This document shows positions 20,880 to 35,720 of a stretch of 64,000 nt of DNA, piece by piece (positions within the stretch are counted from its first letter, which is position 1; each line of letters starts with the position of its first letter). The notes under the pieces were generated by a model. The model was given only the letters and a program-made list of their open reading frames with translations. It was not told the origin of the DNA and did not search any database. Made by a program: the position numbers and the translations under genes. Source of the stretch: Pseudocitrobacter corydidari (GTDB lineage: Bacteria > Pseudomonadota > Gammaproteobacteria > Enterobacterales > Enterobacteriaceae); contig NZ_CP087880.1 in assembly GCF_021172065.1 (NCBI RefSeq), forward strand, positions 2,518,583-2,582,582, in the 5' to 3' direction.

Positions 20880-20928
20880 GTCGAAAATACCTCAATGCCA
20901 ATTACAAGGTAAAAATGCGTTGAGAGGG

Positions 20929-20957
20929 AGATGGGGATAGCGGGGGAAAATTTCAAG
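20929..20957 (-). promoter_or_regulatory. Sigma-32 heat-shock promoter of htpG
   Basis: On the minus strand CTTGAAA (20957-20951) and CCCCATCT (20936-20929) are separated by 14 bp, a very close match to the RpoH consensus. The 3' end of the -10 is 49 bp from the htpG ATG. Confidence 0.9.
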
Positions 20958-20981
20958 CGAGAGCAGAAAATCCTGCTCTCG
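20958..20981 (-). terminator. recR terminator-like hairpin touching the htpG -35
   Basis: A 9-bp stem, CGAGAGCAG (20958-20966) with CTGCTCTCG (20973-20981), five bases after the recR stop. The htpG -35 element begins at the next base. The run after it (CTTGAAATTTT) is only partly T-rich. Confidence 0.65.
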
Positions 20982-20986
20982 TTTGA

Positions 20987-21591
20987 TTAAAAACGAATCT
21001 TATGACGACCGGCGAGCGAGTGCGACAGCGTGGTGCCATCGACCATCTCCAGTTCGCCGCCAACGGGTACGCCGTGGGCGATGCGGCTGGCTTCCACACC
21101 GTGCTGAGCGCACAGCTCGGCGATGTAGTTAGCGGTCGCCTCCCCTTCCACCGTGGGGTTGGTGGCGAGGATAACTTCAGTGAGCGATTCCGTTTCCAGA
21201 CGCTGCTCCAGGCGGTCGAGACCGATATCATCGGGCCCGATGCCGTCGAGCGGCGACAGGTGGCCCATCAGCACGAAGTAGCGGCCAGAAAACTGCCCGG
21301 TCTGCTCAATGGCGTAGATGTCCGCAGGACTCTCCACCACGCAGATTTGGCCGTTTTCCTGGCGACGCGGGTTCGAACAGATGTTACAGACTTCCTGCTC
21401 GGTGAAGGTGCGGCAATCGGCACAGTGGCCGATTTCCGACATAGCGCGGGTCAGCGACTGCGCCAGACGCATTCCGCCGCTGCGATCGCGCTGCAGCAGC
21501 GTAAACGCCATACGCTGCGCGGACTTCGGACCAACGCCCGGCAGGCAGCGCAGTGCTTCCATAAGCTGAGTTAACAGCGGGCTGGTTTGCA

Positions 21592-21592
<1 letters not shown>
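20987..21592 (-). CDS. recR: RecR, recombination mediator
   Basis: 201 residues as in E. coli. RecR acts with RecF/RecO to load RecA at gapped DNA. The helix-hairpin-helix region near the N-terminus ([14 protein letters not shown]) is followed by a C4 zinc finger [16 protein letters not shown] and a Toprim domain with VVESPAD. The ATG overlaps the ybaB stop by one base, so dnaX-ybaB-recR is one operon. Confidence 0.97.
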
Positions 21593-23902
<2,310 letters not shown>

Positions 23903-23995
23903 TGGCTGGCTCTGAGACGTTGGAAGGTGGATTCACGAGGGGGGTAATGCTATCACAGCCCCGCCAATACGGCGAGGCTCAGTATCGGGATTTGC

Positions 23996-24547
23996 TTAGT
24001 GGCCCGGGAAGGAAACCAGGCTGTAGCTGGTGATACCCTGTTTTTCCAGGCGCTGCTCACCACCGAGGTCGAACAGATTGATGATGAATGCCGCATCGGT
24101 CACTTCACCACCCAAACGACGGATCAGTTTAACGGTCGCTTCGATAGTGCCGCCGGTCGCCAGCAGATCGTCCACAACCAGCACTTTATCGCCGGGTTTG
24201 ATCGCATCAACATGGATTTCCAGTTGATCGGTGCCGTATTCCAGTTCATAGCTTTCCGCGATAGTTTCGCGCGGCAGTTTACCCGGCTTACGTACCGGCA
24301 CAAAACCTACGCCCATCGCCAGGGCCACCGGTGCACCAAACAGGAAACCACGCGCTTCGGTACCCACGACTTTAGTGATACCCGCATCTTTATAGCGATT
24401 CACCAGCAATTCAATGCTGAGGGCGTAGGCTTTCGGATCCTCCAGTAAACTGGTGACGTCACGGAAAAGAATGCCCGGCTTCGGATAGTCGTGAATGCTT
24501 TTAATGCTGTTCTTCAGAAATTCAAGCTGCTGTGCAGTAGCGGTCAT
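23996..24547 (-). CDS. apt: Apt, adenine phosphoribosyltransferase
   Basis: 183 residues as in E. coli. It makes AMP from adenine and PRPP in purine salvage. The PRPP-binding motif [13 protein letters not shown] lies near residue 125. Adenine-site residues are around GFLFGAPVA. The start at 24547 gives [13 protein letters not shown]; an extra 14 open codons upstream lack similarity. It is upstream of dnaX on the same strand, with 93 bp between, and may share transcripts as in K-12. Confidence 0.97.
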   Translation of the reverse strand: MTATAQQLEFLKNSIKSIHDYPKPGILFRDVTSLLEDPKAYALSIELLVNRYKDAGITKVVGTEARGFLFGAPVALAMGVGFVPVRKPGKLPRETIAESYELEYGTDQLEIHVDAIKPGDKVLVVDDLLATGGTIEATVKLIRRLGGEVTDAAFIINLFDLGGEQRLEKQGITSYSLVSFPGH

Positions 24548-24694
24548 AGGTTTGTGCCTGCTTAAAACGATGTTACTCGAGGCGTGCAAAATGGGTCAAA
24601 GTTACATTTGATTAACTTTTGACCGGCGCGCCTGTGCTCGAAAACGGTCGAATTTACTGACTGCTGATAAGAATTGCAACACCATTGATGCGCT

Positions 24695-25072
24695 TTACGG
24701 CTTTTGTTGTTCCGCATCAATCACCGGGATCCGCCACATGAAAATCAGCAGACAGGCCAGAATCACCAGCAACAGTATGCGAACCCACATCATCTTCACC
24801 AGCCATAGCGAGATAGCGAAGGTCACCAGAATTAGGATAATAGCCCGAGGCTTTGCCCCGCGCGGCATGGCACGATACTTCTGCCAGTGGCGCAAATAGC
24901 CGCCAAACCAGGAGCGATAAAGCAGCCAGTGGTGAAAACGCGGCGACGAGCGCGCAAAGCACCAGGCGGCGAGCAGGATAAACGGCGTGGTAGGCAGCAA
25001 CGGCAAAACCACGCCTAATGTGCCCAGGGCTACCGCCAGCCAGCCAATAATGATTAAAATAGTGCGTTGCAT
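24695..25072 (-). CDS. ybaN: YbaN, DUF454 inner-membrane protein
   Basis: A 125-residue DUF454 membrane protein matching E. coli YbaN in length and sequence. Two to four hydrophobic segments (TILIIIGWLAVALGTLGVVL at the N-terminus; VRILLLVILACLLIFMW near the C-terminus) flank a CFARSSPRFHHWLLYR loop. Function is unknown. The start at 25072 (MQRTILIII) equals the E. coli one; a second in-frame ATG six codons upstream is less likely. It is divergent from priC. Confidence 0.92.
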   Translation of the reverse strand: MQRTILIIIGWLAVALGTLGVVLPLLPTTPFILLAAWCFARSSPRFHHWLLYRSWFGGYLRHWQKYRAMPRGAKPRAIILILVTFAISLWLVKMMWVRILLLVILACLLIFMWRIPVIDAEQQKP

Positions 25073-25140
25073 AGCGAGAATCGTTATCAATACCAGCTGC
25101 TAATGTAGCATAGCCGATAAAAAACACGACGGAGATTGGC

Positions 25141-25668
25141 GTGAAAATAGCGCAGCTTTTACAAACGCTGGAAGCCCAGCTTGCCCGGCTGCAAGTGCGC
25201 ATCGCGCCGCTGGCGCAGCACGCCACCCTGACGCCCCGCTTTGACCGGCAACTGTTTCACACCCGCAGCACCACGCTACAGGCGTGCCTGAATGAAGCGC
25301 AGAAGAATTTCAGCGAGTTGCAGCGCGCCGTTGAGCAGCAGCAGCTTCCGCAGGTGGCCTGGCTTGCCGAGCAACTGGCTGCACAAATTGAGGCCATCAG
25401 CCGGGAAAGTGAGGCCTGGACACTGCGTGCCTGGGATAGCGCCTCACCCGCGCAAACGCGCTGGCAGCGCAAACGCCTGCAAACTCAGGAGTTTGAACGC
25501 CGATTGCTGGAGATGAAGCAGACGCGTGAGCAACAGCTTGCGCAGGCGACTACCTTTGATGAGCAGCAGCGGCTTGGCCGCGAAATTATCGCCTTTGATG
25601 CCCGTCTGGCGCGCTGCCGACAGGCTTTGCAGGACATTGAAAACGTACTGGCGCGCCTGACGCGCTAA
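25141..25668 (+). CDS. priC: PriC, primosomal replication protein N''
   Basis: A 175-residue, all-helical, Arg/Gln-rich protein matching E. coli PriC in length. It restarts stalled forks by loading DnaB on SSB-coated DNA independently of PriA. The frame begins with GTG at 25141, preceded by GGAGATTG, giving the E. coli-like start. Aromatic and basic residues of the C-terminal SSB-tail binding region ([19 protein letters not shown]) are retained. ybaM follows after 10 bp on the same strand. Confidence 0.95.
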   Translation: MKIAQLLQTLEAQLARLQVRIAPLAQHATLTPRFDRQLFHTRSTTLQACLNEAQKNFSELQRAVEQQQLPQVAWLAEQLAAQIEAISRESEAWTLRAWDSASPAQTRWQRKRLQTQEFERRLLEMKQTREQQLAQATTFDEQQRLGREIIAFDARLARCRQALQDIENVLARLTR

Positions 25669-25678
25669 AGGGGAAAGT

Positions 25679-25864
25679 ATGTCGCTGGAAAATGCGCCGG
25701 ATGACGTTAAGCTGGCGGTGGATTTAATAATGCTGCTGGAGAGTCACGATATCGCGCCGGATGTGGTGTTAAGCGCGCTGGAAATAGTGAAGCGAGATTT
25801 CGAGAAGAAGCTGGCGCCCGGTGGCGCTACGCTTACCGGGCCTACAAGATTGCACAAACCGTAG
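25679..25864 (+). CDS. ybaM: YbaM, small conserved protein with REP-encoded C-terminus
   Basis: The first 45 residues match E. coli YbaM (53 aa): [20 protein letters not shown] then a KRDFEKKL helix. It belongs to the DUF2496 family of unknown function. From residue 46 the frame runs into a REP unit, which encodes the last 16 residues ([16 protein letters not shown]). The TAG stop is inside GTAGGCC of the second REP unit. The product is therefore 61 residues with a novel tail instead of the acidic E. coli end. It is cotranscribed with priC. It could be expressed normally or be slightly impaired. Confidence 0.85.
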   Translation: MSLENAPDDVKLAVDLIMLLESHDIAPDVVLSALEIVKRDFEKKLAPGGATLTGPTRLHKP

Positions 25865-26127
25865 GCCGGATAAGGCGAAGCCGCCATCCGGCGAACGCGC
25901 CGTACAACCGCCCGGTGGTGCTGCGCTTACCGGACCTACAAAATTGCACAATCCGTAGGCCGGATAAGGCGCAGCCGCATCCGGCAAAATCGCCGCACAA
26001 ACGCCCGGTGGCGCTACGCTTACCGGGCCTACAAGATTGCACAAACCGTAGGCCGGATAAGGCGCAGCCGCCATCCGGCAAAAGCGCCGCGCAACCGCCC
26101 GGTGGCGCTGCGCTCACCGGGCCTACA
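25815..26127. repeat. Array of seven REP units (BIME) between ybaM and mscK
   Basis: Two REP types alternate in opposite orientation. CCCGGTGGCGCTACGCTTAC units begin near 25817, 25911, 26002 and 26096; GTAGGCCGGATAAGGCGCAG units begin near 25861, 25955 and 26047. Period of a full pair is about 93 bp and copies are almost identical. The array fills the gap between convergent ybaM and mscK and its left edge is inside ybaM. Confidence 0.92.
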
Positions 26128-26136
26128 ACAGAAGTA

Positions 26137-29100
26137 TTAATCCGCTACCGCGAGATTGTTACCACCGTTGTTATCACGCTTCACTTCCGTCACTTCATCG
26201 CCCTTCTCATTGTGCAGATGAACTTCCAGCTGGTTAAACGCAATGTTGATGTTATTTTCACGGCACAGACGATCGATGGTGCGGTTCAGCTCATCGACGG
26301 TGTAGCTTCGATCGCGCAGTTCACGCACATACAGACGCAGCTCGTGATCCAGCGTGCTGGCACCAAAAGTGGTGAACAGCACAATTGGCTCCGGATCGTG
26401 CATCACTTTCGGGTGCTCCATCGCCGCTTTCAGCAGGATCTCTTTCACCTTATCGAGATCGGATCCATACGCCACGCCAAGGCTTATCACCACACGTGTA
26501 ATCGTATCGCTGAGCGACCAGTTGATCAGGCGCTCGGTCACAAACGCTTTGTTCGGGATGATCACCTCTTTACGGTCAAAGTCGGTGATGGTCGTCGCAC
26601 GGATGCGGATCCTGCTGACCGTCCCCGAGAAGGTGCCGATCGTCACGGTATCGCCAATACGTACCGGGCGTTCAAACAGGATAATGATACCGGAGACAAA
26701 GTTACCGAATATCTCCTGTAAACCAAAACCGAGGCCGACCGATAACGCCGCCGCCAGCCATTGCAGTTTGTCCCACGAGACGCCCAGCGAGCCAAACACC
26801 GTCATTGCGCCGACGGCGATGATCACGTAGTTGAGGATCGTGGTAATGGCGTAGGACGCGCCCTGGCGCATGTTCAGGCGCGAGAGCACCAGCACTTCCA
26901 GCAGGCCCGGTAAGTTGCGGATGAGCGCCCAGGCAATGGTGGCCGCAATCACCGCAAACAGCAGGCTGCCCATGGTGACGTTTTTCACCACGCTGGCACC
27001 CGCTTCCGTGCCGCTGTAATGCCACAGAGTAATGCTGTCGAGATAGGTAAAGACGGAGATTAAGTCTGACCAGATCCCCCAGAACGCCGCCGCGAACAGA
27101 CACACCATCAGCAGCATGGTGATACGCAGCGTTTGCTGGTTGACCTGCTCCAGCGCGATGGTCGGCTCTTCCTGTGGCTCCGCGCCTTCCGCGCCCTCTT
27201 TCACGATATTCTGACGACGCGCGACCGCACGGCGATAAGCGATACGCCGCGCCGCGACGCTCAACCCGCGCAGAACGGTTTGATAAAGCAGGTTCCAGAC
27301 AATCACCAGGTAGACGGTTTCAATCCAGCGGCCGGAGAGGCGCAGCGTGGTATAGAAGTAGCCCGTCGCCGTCAGTACCATCAAACCAATCGGTACCAGC
27401 GACAGCACGGTAATCGTCACCAGACGCAGCCCATGCGACTCTTTATCACGCCAGCTGTCGCGGCACATCGGCCATACCAGAATGGCAATCACCAGCAGGT
27501 TCAGCAGAATAACAAACTGGCCCAGCACGTCGTCCATCAGGTGCAGTGGCGAAAGCTCCGCCACCACGGACCAGAAGTGCAGCGGCAGCAACGCAAGGCT
27601 GATGCGCACAATCTGACGACGCCAGTGGCTGGTGAGCTGTTCTGGCATATTGAAGTGGCGTACAGCGACGCCGTCTTTTTCCAGTACTTTCCAGCACAGG
27701 CCGAAGATCAGCCAGAAGGTCGCCAGTTTTTTACAGAACGCCCACAGCAGGTCGCTGATGTTGAGCTGCATGGTCAGCAGAATCAGGCCAACGGCCAGAA
27801 TCACTAATACCACCGGCAAGGCTCTTATCAGGTCGATGAGAATCGCTTTTGGCGTATGCAACTGGCTGTCGTTGCGTAGTTGTCCTACCTGTTCCGCCAA
27901 ACGCGCCTGATACACACGCAGCCAGGCCAGTTTCCAGCGGATCAGCCCGGCAATCAGCAGCAGCGGCAGGCCCGCCAGGAAGGCGATGAAGACGGCTGGC
28001 CACGCTTTTTCCCAGTTTACGGTGATTTTCATCGCCTTGAACTGGTCTTTCAGCGCGCCGGGGAAAGATTTAATCCAGTCCCAGCCCATCGGTTTGTTGC
28101 TGTTTACCCAGAAGATTTGCTGAGTAAGGATCTCTTTGAGGTTTTTCGATACGCTCATCAACTGCTGCTGATTGATTTGCAGGTTGATAGCCATCATCAG
28201 CTGGTTTCCCAACTGTTTGTTAATTAAGTCCAGCGCCTCACGACGCGCGTCAACCAGTTGCAGCAGCGCGTCATGCACTTCCGGCGTAACTTCGCTGGTG
28301 TGCCCCTCTTCCAGTTTGGCGACAAAATCTTCACTCTGGAACATAGCATCACGCTGCTGGTTAATTTCGAACTGCTCCAGACGCAAATCCGCAATGCGGT
28401 TGGTCATGTCTTCCAGTTCATCGGCGGAAGGCAGAGTCTGTTGCTGCTGATAAAGAATACGCGAGAGCAGCAGGCTACCTTTCAGTACCGCAATCTGCTC
28501 TTTCACGTTACGCTCGGATTGCAGCGCACGGTCGAGCCAGTTCTTGACTCTGATGTTTTGCTGAACCAGCTGGTTACCGCTTTCGGTGACGTTAATCAGG
28601 CGCTGACTTAACTGGTGGTTGATTTCCAGCTCCTGTTTAACCAGCGGATTCGCCTGAATGCGCGCCGTGTCTTCCGGCGAAGCGGTTTCCTGCGCCGTTT
28701 TTTCTGTCAGCGTTAAGCGCTTATTGTTAGCCGCTTCCTGCAAAAGCTGAAGCTGGTGCTCAAGGCGGGTGCTGTAAGCGGTAATATAATCACGCTGTTT
28801 TTGCAGGGTATCCTGCAACGTGGTGTTGCCCTGCAAGCTTTTACGTTGCTGATCGAGTTCCGCGTTGAGCAGTGCCTGCTGCACCTGCAACATGGTTTGC
28901 TGCGAGGGACGCAGCGCGCCTTCCCCTACCGTGGTGCCGTTCAGGCTATTACGAATTTGTTGAAGCTGCTGCGACGCCGCATTCATGGCGTTCTGCACGC
29001 GCTCAGGCTGCGTTTGCAGCGAAACCAGTTGGGTATTGTAGGTCGCCAGATCGTTCTGGGCATTTTGCAGGTCATCAACCATCTGCGTTAAGCGCGCTTC

Positions 29101-29490
29101 CAGCTGACGTAATGACAGCGTCGAGAGCGTTTTACGCGTTTCATCGTCATTGTCGACGTCGCTCAGCGCATTCAGTTTCTCAGTGGCCTCGCGCAGCTGC
29201 GCCGGGGCCTGATCGACTTTCTTCTGCAACTGGACGGTTTCGTCTTTGACGCGATCGATTTTATCCAGGAACTGGACGGTCTCGGTCAGATCCTGTAGTT
29301 CCAGCTTGTCCGCCGGGGTGGGATCTTTCTTCTTATTGATAGCATCGATTTGTGCCTGAATTTCGGCACGATCGGGAAGGTCATTGCCGCTTGTGGCACG
29401 CGCCTGCGCGGCGGTGACAGCACAGAAAAGACATGCGATAACGACTATAAAAGCGAAAAATGTGTTCCGCGAGCGAATGTTATGCAGCAT
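26137..29490 (-). CDS. mscK: MscK (KefA), potassium-dependent mechanosensitive channel
   Basis: An 1117-residue large MscS-family channel (E. coli MscK 1120 aa) that opens under membrane tension and depends on external K+. A signal peptide (residues about 1-31) is followed by a long periplasmic coiled-coil region to about residue 460, about eleven membrane segments, and the MscS pore helix (SVGLGFGLQEIFGNFVSGIIIL) with a C-terminal cytosolic cage ending EVTEVKRD. The start at 29490 gives a plausible signal peptide; the frame is open 31 codons further upstream and the SD is poor, so the N-terminus is uncertain. The stop abuts the REP array. Confidence 0.93.
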   Translation of the reverse strand: MLHNIRSRNTFFAFIVVIACLFCAVTAAQARATSGNDLPDRAEIQAQIDAINKKKDPTPADKLELQDLTETVQFLDKIDRVKDETVQLQKKVDQAPAQLREATEKLNALSDVDNDDETRKTLSTLSLRQLEARLTQMVDDLQNAQNDLATYNTQLVSLQTQPERVQNAMNAASQQLQQIRNSLNGTTVGEGALRPSQQTMLQVQQALLNAELDQQRKSLQGNTTLQDTLQKQRDYITAYSTRLEHQLQLLQEAANNKRLTLTEKTAQETASPEDTARIQANPLVKQELEINHQLSQRLINVTESGNQLVQQNIRVKNWLDRALQSERNVKEQIAVLKGSLLLSRILYQQQQTLPSADELEDMTNRIADLRLEQFEINQQRDAMFQSEDFVAKLEEGHTSEVTPEVHDALLQLVDARREALDLINKQLGNQLMMAINLQINQQQLMSVSKNLKEILTQQIFWVNSNKPMGWDWIKSFPGALKDQFKAMKITVNWEKAWPAVFIAFLAGLPLLLIAGLIRWKLAWLRVYQARLAEQVGQLRNDSQLHTPKAILIDLIRALPVVLVILAVGLILLTMQLNISDLLWAFCKKLATFWLIFGLCWKVLEKDGVAVRHFNMPEQLTSHWRRQIVRISLALLPLHFWSVVAELSPLHLMDDVLGQFVILLNLLVIAILVWPMCRDSWRDKESHGLRLVTITVLSLVPIGLMVLTATGYFYTTLRLSGRWIETVYLVIVWNLLYQTVLRGLSVAARRIAYRRAVARRQNIVKEGAEGAEPQEEPTIALEQVNQQTLRITMLLMVCLFAAAFWGIWSDLISVFTYLDSITLWHYSGTEAGASVVKNVTMGSLLFAVIAATIAWALIRNLPGLLEVLVLSRLNMRQGASYAITTILNYVIIAVGAMTVFGSLGVSWDKLQWLAAALSVGLGFGLQEIFGNFVSGIIILFERPVRIGDTVTIGTFSGTVSRIRIRATTITDFDRKEVIIPNKAFVTERLINWSLSDTITRVVISLGVAYGSDLDKVKEILLKAAMEHPKVMHDPEPIVLFTTFGASTLDHELRLYVRELRDRSYTVDELNRTIDRLCRENNINIAFNQLEVHLHNEKGDEVTEVKRDNNGGNNLAVAD

Positions 29491-29620
29491 AGTTTTAACA
29501 TGAGTGATTGCAAAAGCCGGAGAAAACCGGGGGATAAACGCGTGCGCAGAATAGCACTTCTGCAATCGGCGGAATAGCGCCACCTACCAGGATTATTCCT
29601 GGTAATACTGGATTTTCTGA

Positions 29621-30262
29621 TTAACCTGATTTCTCATGTAGCGTTGGGCAAAACTGAAACATCTCCAGCAGAATGGCCACGTAATCACGCGCCTCTTTTT
29701 TCAAATCGAAAGAGCCCGGCGCAAAGAGCCAGTTCTCCATGATTCCCGATATATAGCTGCGCATCAGAATGGCCGCTTTACGGGTTAACAATTTTGCCGG
29801 CAGCATCTGTGCTGATATACAATCTTTTAACACTTGCTCAATACGGTCATAACTTTCCATGCAAAGATTACGCTGAGCCTGTTGTAATAAGGCCATTTCA
29901 CCGACAAATTCGCATTTATGGAATATAATCTCCATCATCAAGCGTCTACGCTCTTCGACTACCGTTGCTTCAAGGATATAGACTAATATTTCCCTTAAAA
30001 CTGAGAGTGGATCGTCGGGGAATTTTGCCCGATACTCAATCTCAAGATCGCCGATACTGGATTCTGATAACTCCCAGATTTCACCAAATAAATCCGACTT
30101 GTCCTTGAAATGCCAATAGATAGCGCCGCGCGTCACGCCTGCCGCCCTGGCAATATCCACCAGCGAGGTTGACGATACGCCTTGCTGAGAAAACAGACGT
30201 AATGCGACATCGAGGATGTGTTGACGTGTCGCAAGGGCTTCTTGTTTGGTTTTTCGTGCCAT
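29621..30262 (-). CDS. acrR: AcrR, TetR-family repressor of acrAB
   Basis: A 213-residue TetR repressor (E. coli 215 aa). The N-terminal HTH ([23 protein letters not shown]) is nearly identical, while the ligand-binding C-terminus is more variable. It represses acrAB and itself and is released by drugs and dyes. Its 24-bp operator lies between acrR and acrA at 30291-30314. The gene appears intact, with no frameshift or early stop of the sort that derepresses efflux. Confidence 0.96.
   Translation of the reverse strand: MARKTKQEALATRQHILDVALRLFSQQGVSSTSLVDIARAAGVTRGAIYWHFKDKSDLFGEIWELSESSIGDLEIEYRAKFPDDPLSVLREILVYILEATVVEERRRLMMEIIFHKCEFVGEMALLQQAQRNLCMESYDRIEQVLKDCISAQMLPAKLLTRKAAILMRSYISGIMENWLFAPGSFDLKKEARDYVAILLEMFQFCPTLHEKSG
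30244..30262 (-). promoter_or_regulatory. Marbox (MarA/SoxS/Rob site) at the acrR start
   Basis: On the minus strand ATGGCACGAAAAACCAAAC matches every position of the AYNGCACNNWNNRYYAAAY marbox consensus, and its ATG is the acrR start codon. The E. coli acrAB marbox is in the same place. Confidence 0.85.
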
Positions 30263-30290
30263 AGGTTGGTGAATTTACAGAGGTTAGATT

Positions 30291-30314
30291 TACATACATT
30301 TGTGAATGTATGTA
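30291..30314. promoter_or_regulatory. AcrR operator
   Basis: An inverted repeat, TACATACATT and AATGTATGTA around a TGTG centre, 24 bp long and the same as the E. coli AcrR site. It sits in the divergent acrR-acrA promoter region. Confidence 0.93.
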
Positions 30315-30403
30315 CCATAGCACGACGATAATATAAACGCAGCAATGGGTTTGTGGACGCTGAACCATTGATCAATTTGAAATCGGACACTCGAGGTTTA
30401 CAT

Positions 30404-31597
30404 ATGAACAAAAACAGAGGGTTAACGCCTCTGGCGGTCGTTCTGATGCTCTCAGGCAGCTTAGCGCTTACAGGATGTGACGACAAAGGGGCTCAACAAG
30501 GAGCACAGCAGATGCCAGAAGTTGGCGTCGTGACGCTCAAATCTGAACCTCTTCAAATCACGACTGAACTCCCTGGACGCACCAACGCGTATCGTATTGC
30601 AGAAGTTCGTCCGCAGGTCAGCGGTATCATTCTGAAGCGAAACTTTACTGAAGGCGGCGATATCGAGGCTGGCGTGTCTCTGTATCAGATCGATCCTGCC
30701 ACTTATCAGGCCTCTTACGAAAGCGCAAAAGGTGACCTGGCGAAGGCACAGGCTGCTGCCAATATTGCTCAACTGACCGTGAAGCGCTACCAGAAACTTC
30801 TGGGTACGCAGTACATCAGTCAACAGGACTACGACACCGCGCAGGCGGATGCACAGCAGGCTAATGCTGCCGTGGTTGCAGCCAAAGCGGCTGTTGAAAC
30901 CGCGCGTATCAACCTGGCCTATACCAAAGTCACCTCCCCTATCAGCGGCCGCATCGGTAAATCCGCGGTAACGGAAGGCGCACTGGTGCAGAACGGGCAG
31001 GCTACTGCGCTGGCAACGGTACAGCAGCTCGACCCAATCTACGTCGATGTGACGCAATCCAGTAACGATTTCCTGCGTCTGAAACAGGAACTGGCGAACG
31101 GCACGCTGAAGCAGGAAAACGGCAAAGCGAAAGTCGACCTGGTGACGAATGACGGTACCAAATATCCGCAGAGCGGCACATTAGAGTTCTCTGATGTAAC
31201 GGTTGATCAGACCACCGGGTCTATCACCCTGCGCGCTATCTTCCCGAACCCGGACCATACTCTGCTGCCTGGCATGTTCGTTCGTGCGCGCCTGCAGGAA
31301 GGTGTGAATCCGAACGCGCTGCTGGTTCCTCAGCAAGGCGTGACCCGTACGCCGCGTGGCGATGCTACCGCGCTGGTTGTGGGTGAAGGCGATAAAGTTG
31401 AAACGCGTGATATTAAAGCAACCCAGGCGATTGGCGATAAATGGCTGGTCACTGAAGGGCTGAAAGATGGCGACCGTGTGATTATCACCGGCCTGCAAAA
31501 AGTCCGTCCCGGCGCGCAGGTGAAAGCGCAGGAAGTGACTTCTGACAATAAAGAACAAGCCGCAGCCGGCGCAGCGTCAGAAAAAACTCAGTCTTAA
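30404..31597 (+). CDS. acrA: AcrA, periplasmic adaptor of the AcrAB-TolC pump
   Basis: 397 residues as in E. coli. It is a membrane-fusion lipoprotein linking AcrB to TolC. The signal peptide ends in lipobox LTGC with Cys25. Then come the beta-barrel and lipoyl domains (RPQVSGIILKRNFTEGGD), an alpha-hairpin (residues about 100-170) and the membrane-proximal domain. The start at 30404 (MNKNRGLTPLAVV) is chosen by homology; the frame is open 17 codons upstream. It is followed by acrB after 22 bp. Confidence 0.98.
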   Translation: MNKNRGLTPLAVVLMLSGSLALTGCDDKGAQQGAQQMPEVGVVTLKSEPLQITTELPGRTNAYRIAEVRPQVSGIILKRNFTEGGDIEAGVSLYQIDPATYQASYESAKGDLAKAQAAANIAQLTVKRYQKLLGTQYISQQDYDTAQADAQQANAAVVAAKAAVETARINLAYTKVTSPISGRIGKSAVTEGALVQNGQATALATVQQLDPIYVDVTQSSNDFLRLKQELANGTLKQENGKAKVDLVTNDGTKYPQSGTLEFSDVTVDQTTGSITLRAIFPNPDHTLLPGMFVRARLQEGVNPNALLVPQQGVTRTPRGDATALVVGEGDKVETRDIKATQAIGDKWLVTEGLKDGDRVIITGLQKVRPGAQVKAQEVTSDNKEQAAAGAASEKTQS

Positions 31598-31616
31598 CTT
31601 AAACAGGAGCCGTTAA

Positions 31617-34769
<3,153 letters not shown>

Positions 34770-34784
34770 GTCTGACCGATGATG

Positions 34785-34813
34785 AAAAGGGCCGCTGACG
34801 CGGCCCTTTTTTT
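34785..34813 (+). terminator. acrAB terminator
   Basis: The stem GGGCCGC (34789-34795) with GCGGCCC (34800-34806), extended by A/T pairs, is followed by seven T. It lies 20 bp after the acrB stop. Confidence 0.92.
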
Positions 34814-35319
34814 ATGCATTTTTATAATCGCACTTATCGTTATAAACGTTTTTAAAATGCAGTAATAAATTTTTATAATTAAAAAAACAGCGGTTATCTT
34901 TAATAGTGATGATTCATCACCGGGAGGGTTTCCACGCTTAAATGTTTAGGAAAACTCCGAAGTGTAAGGTGTTTTCTCTGATACTGTGCGGCGAATCATC
35001 TTAAACCTGCTGAAAATCCAGGCATCTGCCTGCCGCAACATTCGTGTGGATAATGGGTAAGTGAATGAATTCTAATGATTCAAATAATGTTTTTCTGGCG
35101 ATACATTGAAAAATCTTAATCTGAGCCACATTTCATTATCGGGGAATTAAGGAAAACAGATTTAATTGTAATTTTTCGTAATAGCTCGGTGAAATCTCTT
35201 TCAGAGTAGATTATAGTTAGTGCATAAGGACTGTGCGTCTGCGCCAGGTTAGCCGGTAGTTACCCCATCCCACACACTGTTTGTTCTCGTCGTTTTACTC
35301 ACGAATAAGGGGATGTGTT
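34814..35319 (+). other. Long AT-rich gap and leader before tomB-hha
   Basis: About 500 bp without a gene I can support. It is clearly richer in A+T than its neighbours, with many short A and T runs, as expected for DNA bound by H-NS/Hha. It must contain the tomB-hha promoter; a TATAGT hexamer at 35212-35217 is one candidate. A 20-codon ORF at 34942-35004 lacks a good ribosome-binding site. Confidence 0.5.
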
Positions 35320-35694
35320 ATGGACGAATACTCGCCAAAAAGGCATGATATCGCGCAACTCAGATTCCTCTGCGAAACGCTCTATCATGACTGCCTCGCC
35401 AATCTTGAAGAGAGTAACCATGGTTGGGTTAATGACCCCTCCTCGGCTATCAATCTTCAACTTAATGAGCTGATCGAGCATATCGCAACCTTTGCGCTTA
35501 ATTATAAAATTAAGTACAACGAAGATAATAAATTGATTGCACAAATTGACGAATATCTGGATGATACTTTCATGTTGTTCAGTAACTACGGCATAAATAG
35601 TGAAGACTTGCAAAAATGGCGCAAGTCCGGGAACAAACTCTTCCGCTGTTTCGTCAATGCCAGCCGGGCTAACCCTGTTAGTCTCTCTTGTTAA
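35320..35694 (+). CDS. tomB: TomB, antidote/modulator of Hha
   Basis: A 124-residue acidic protein almost identical to E. coli TomB (YbaJ). It attenuates Hha toxicity and affects biofilm formation, possibly by an oxygen-dependent reaction on a Hha cysteine. The start at 35320 (MDEYSPKRHDIAQL) has AAGGGGATG upstream and equals the E. coli start; the frame is open 13 codons upstream. It is in one operon with hha, 26 bp away. Confidence 0.96.
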   Translation: MDEYSPKRHDIAQLRFLCETLYHDCLANLEESNHGWVNDPSSAINLQLNELIEHIATFALNYKIKYNEDNKLIAQIDEYLDDTFMLFSNYGINSEDLQKWRKSGNKLFRCFVNASRANPVSLSC

Positions 35695-35720
35695 GATAAT
35701 TACAATCACATGGGTGAATT

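Noticed and set aside
25815..26127. CRISPR array
   Set aside because: Regularly spaced repeats, but they are palindromic REP units in alternating orientation, with related rather than unique spacers and no cas genes.
34942..35004. 20-codon ORF between acrB and tomB
   Set aside because: The nearest GGGAGG is about 15 nt from its ATG, too far, and no homologue is known to me; kept only as a note in the gap entry.
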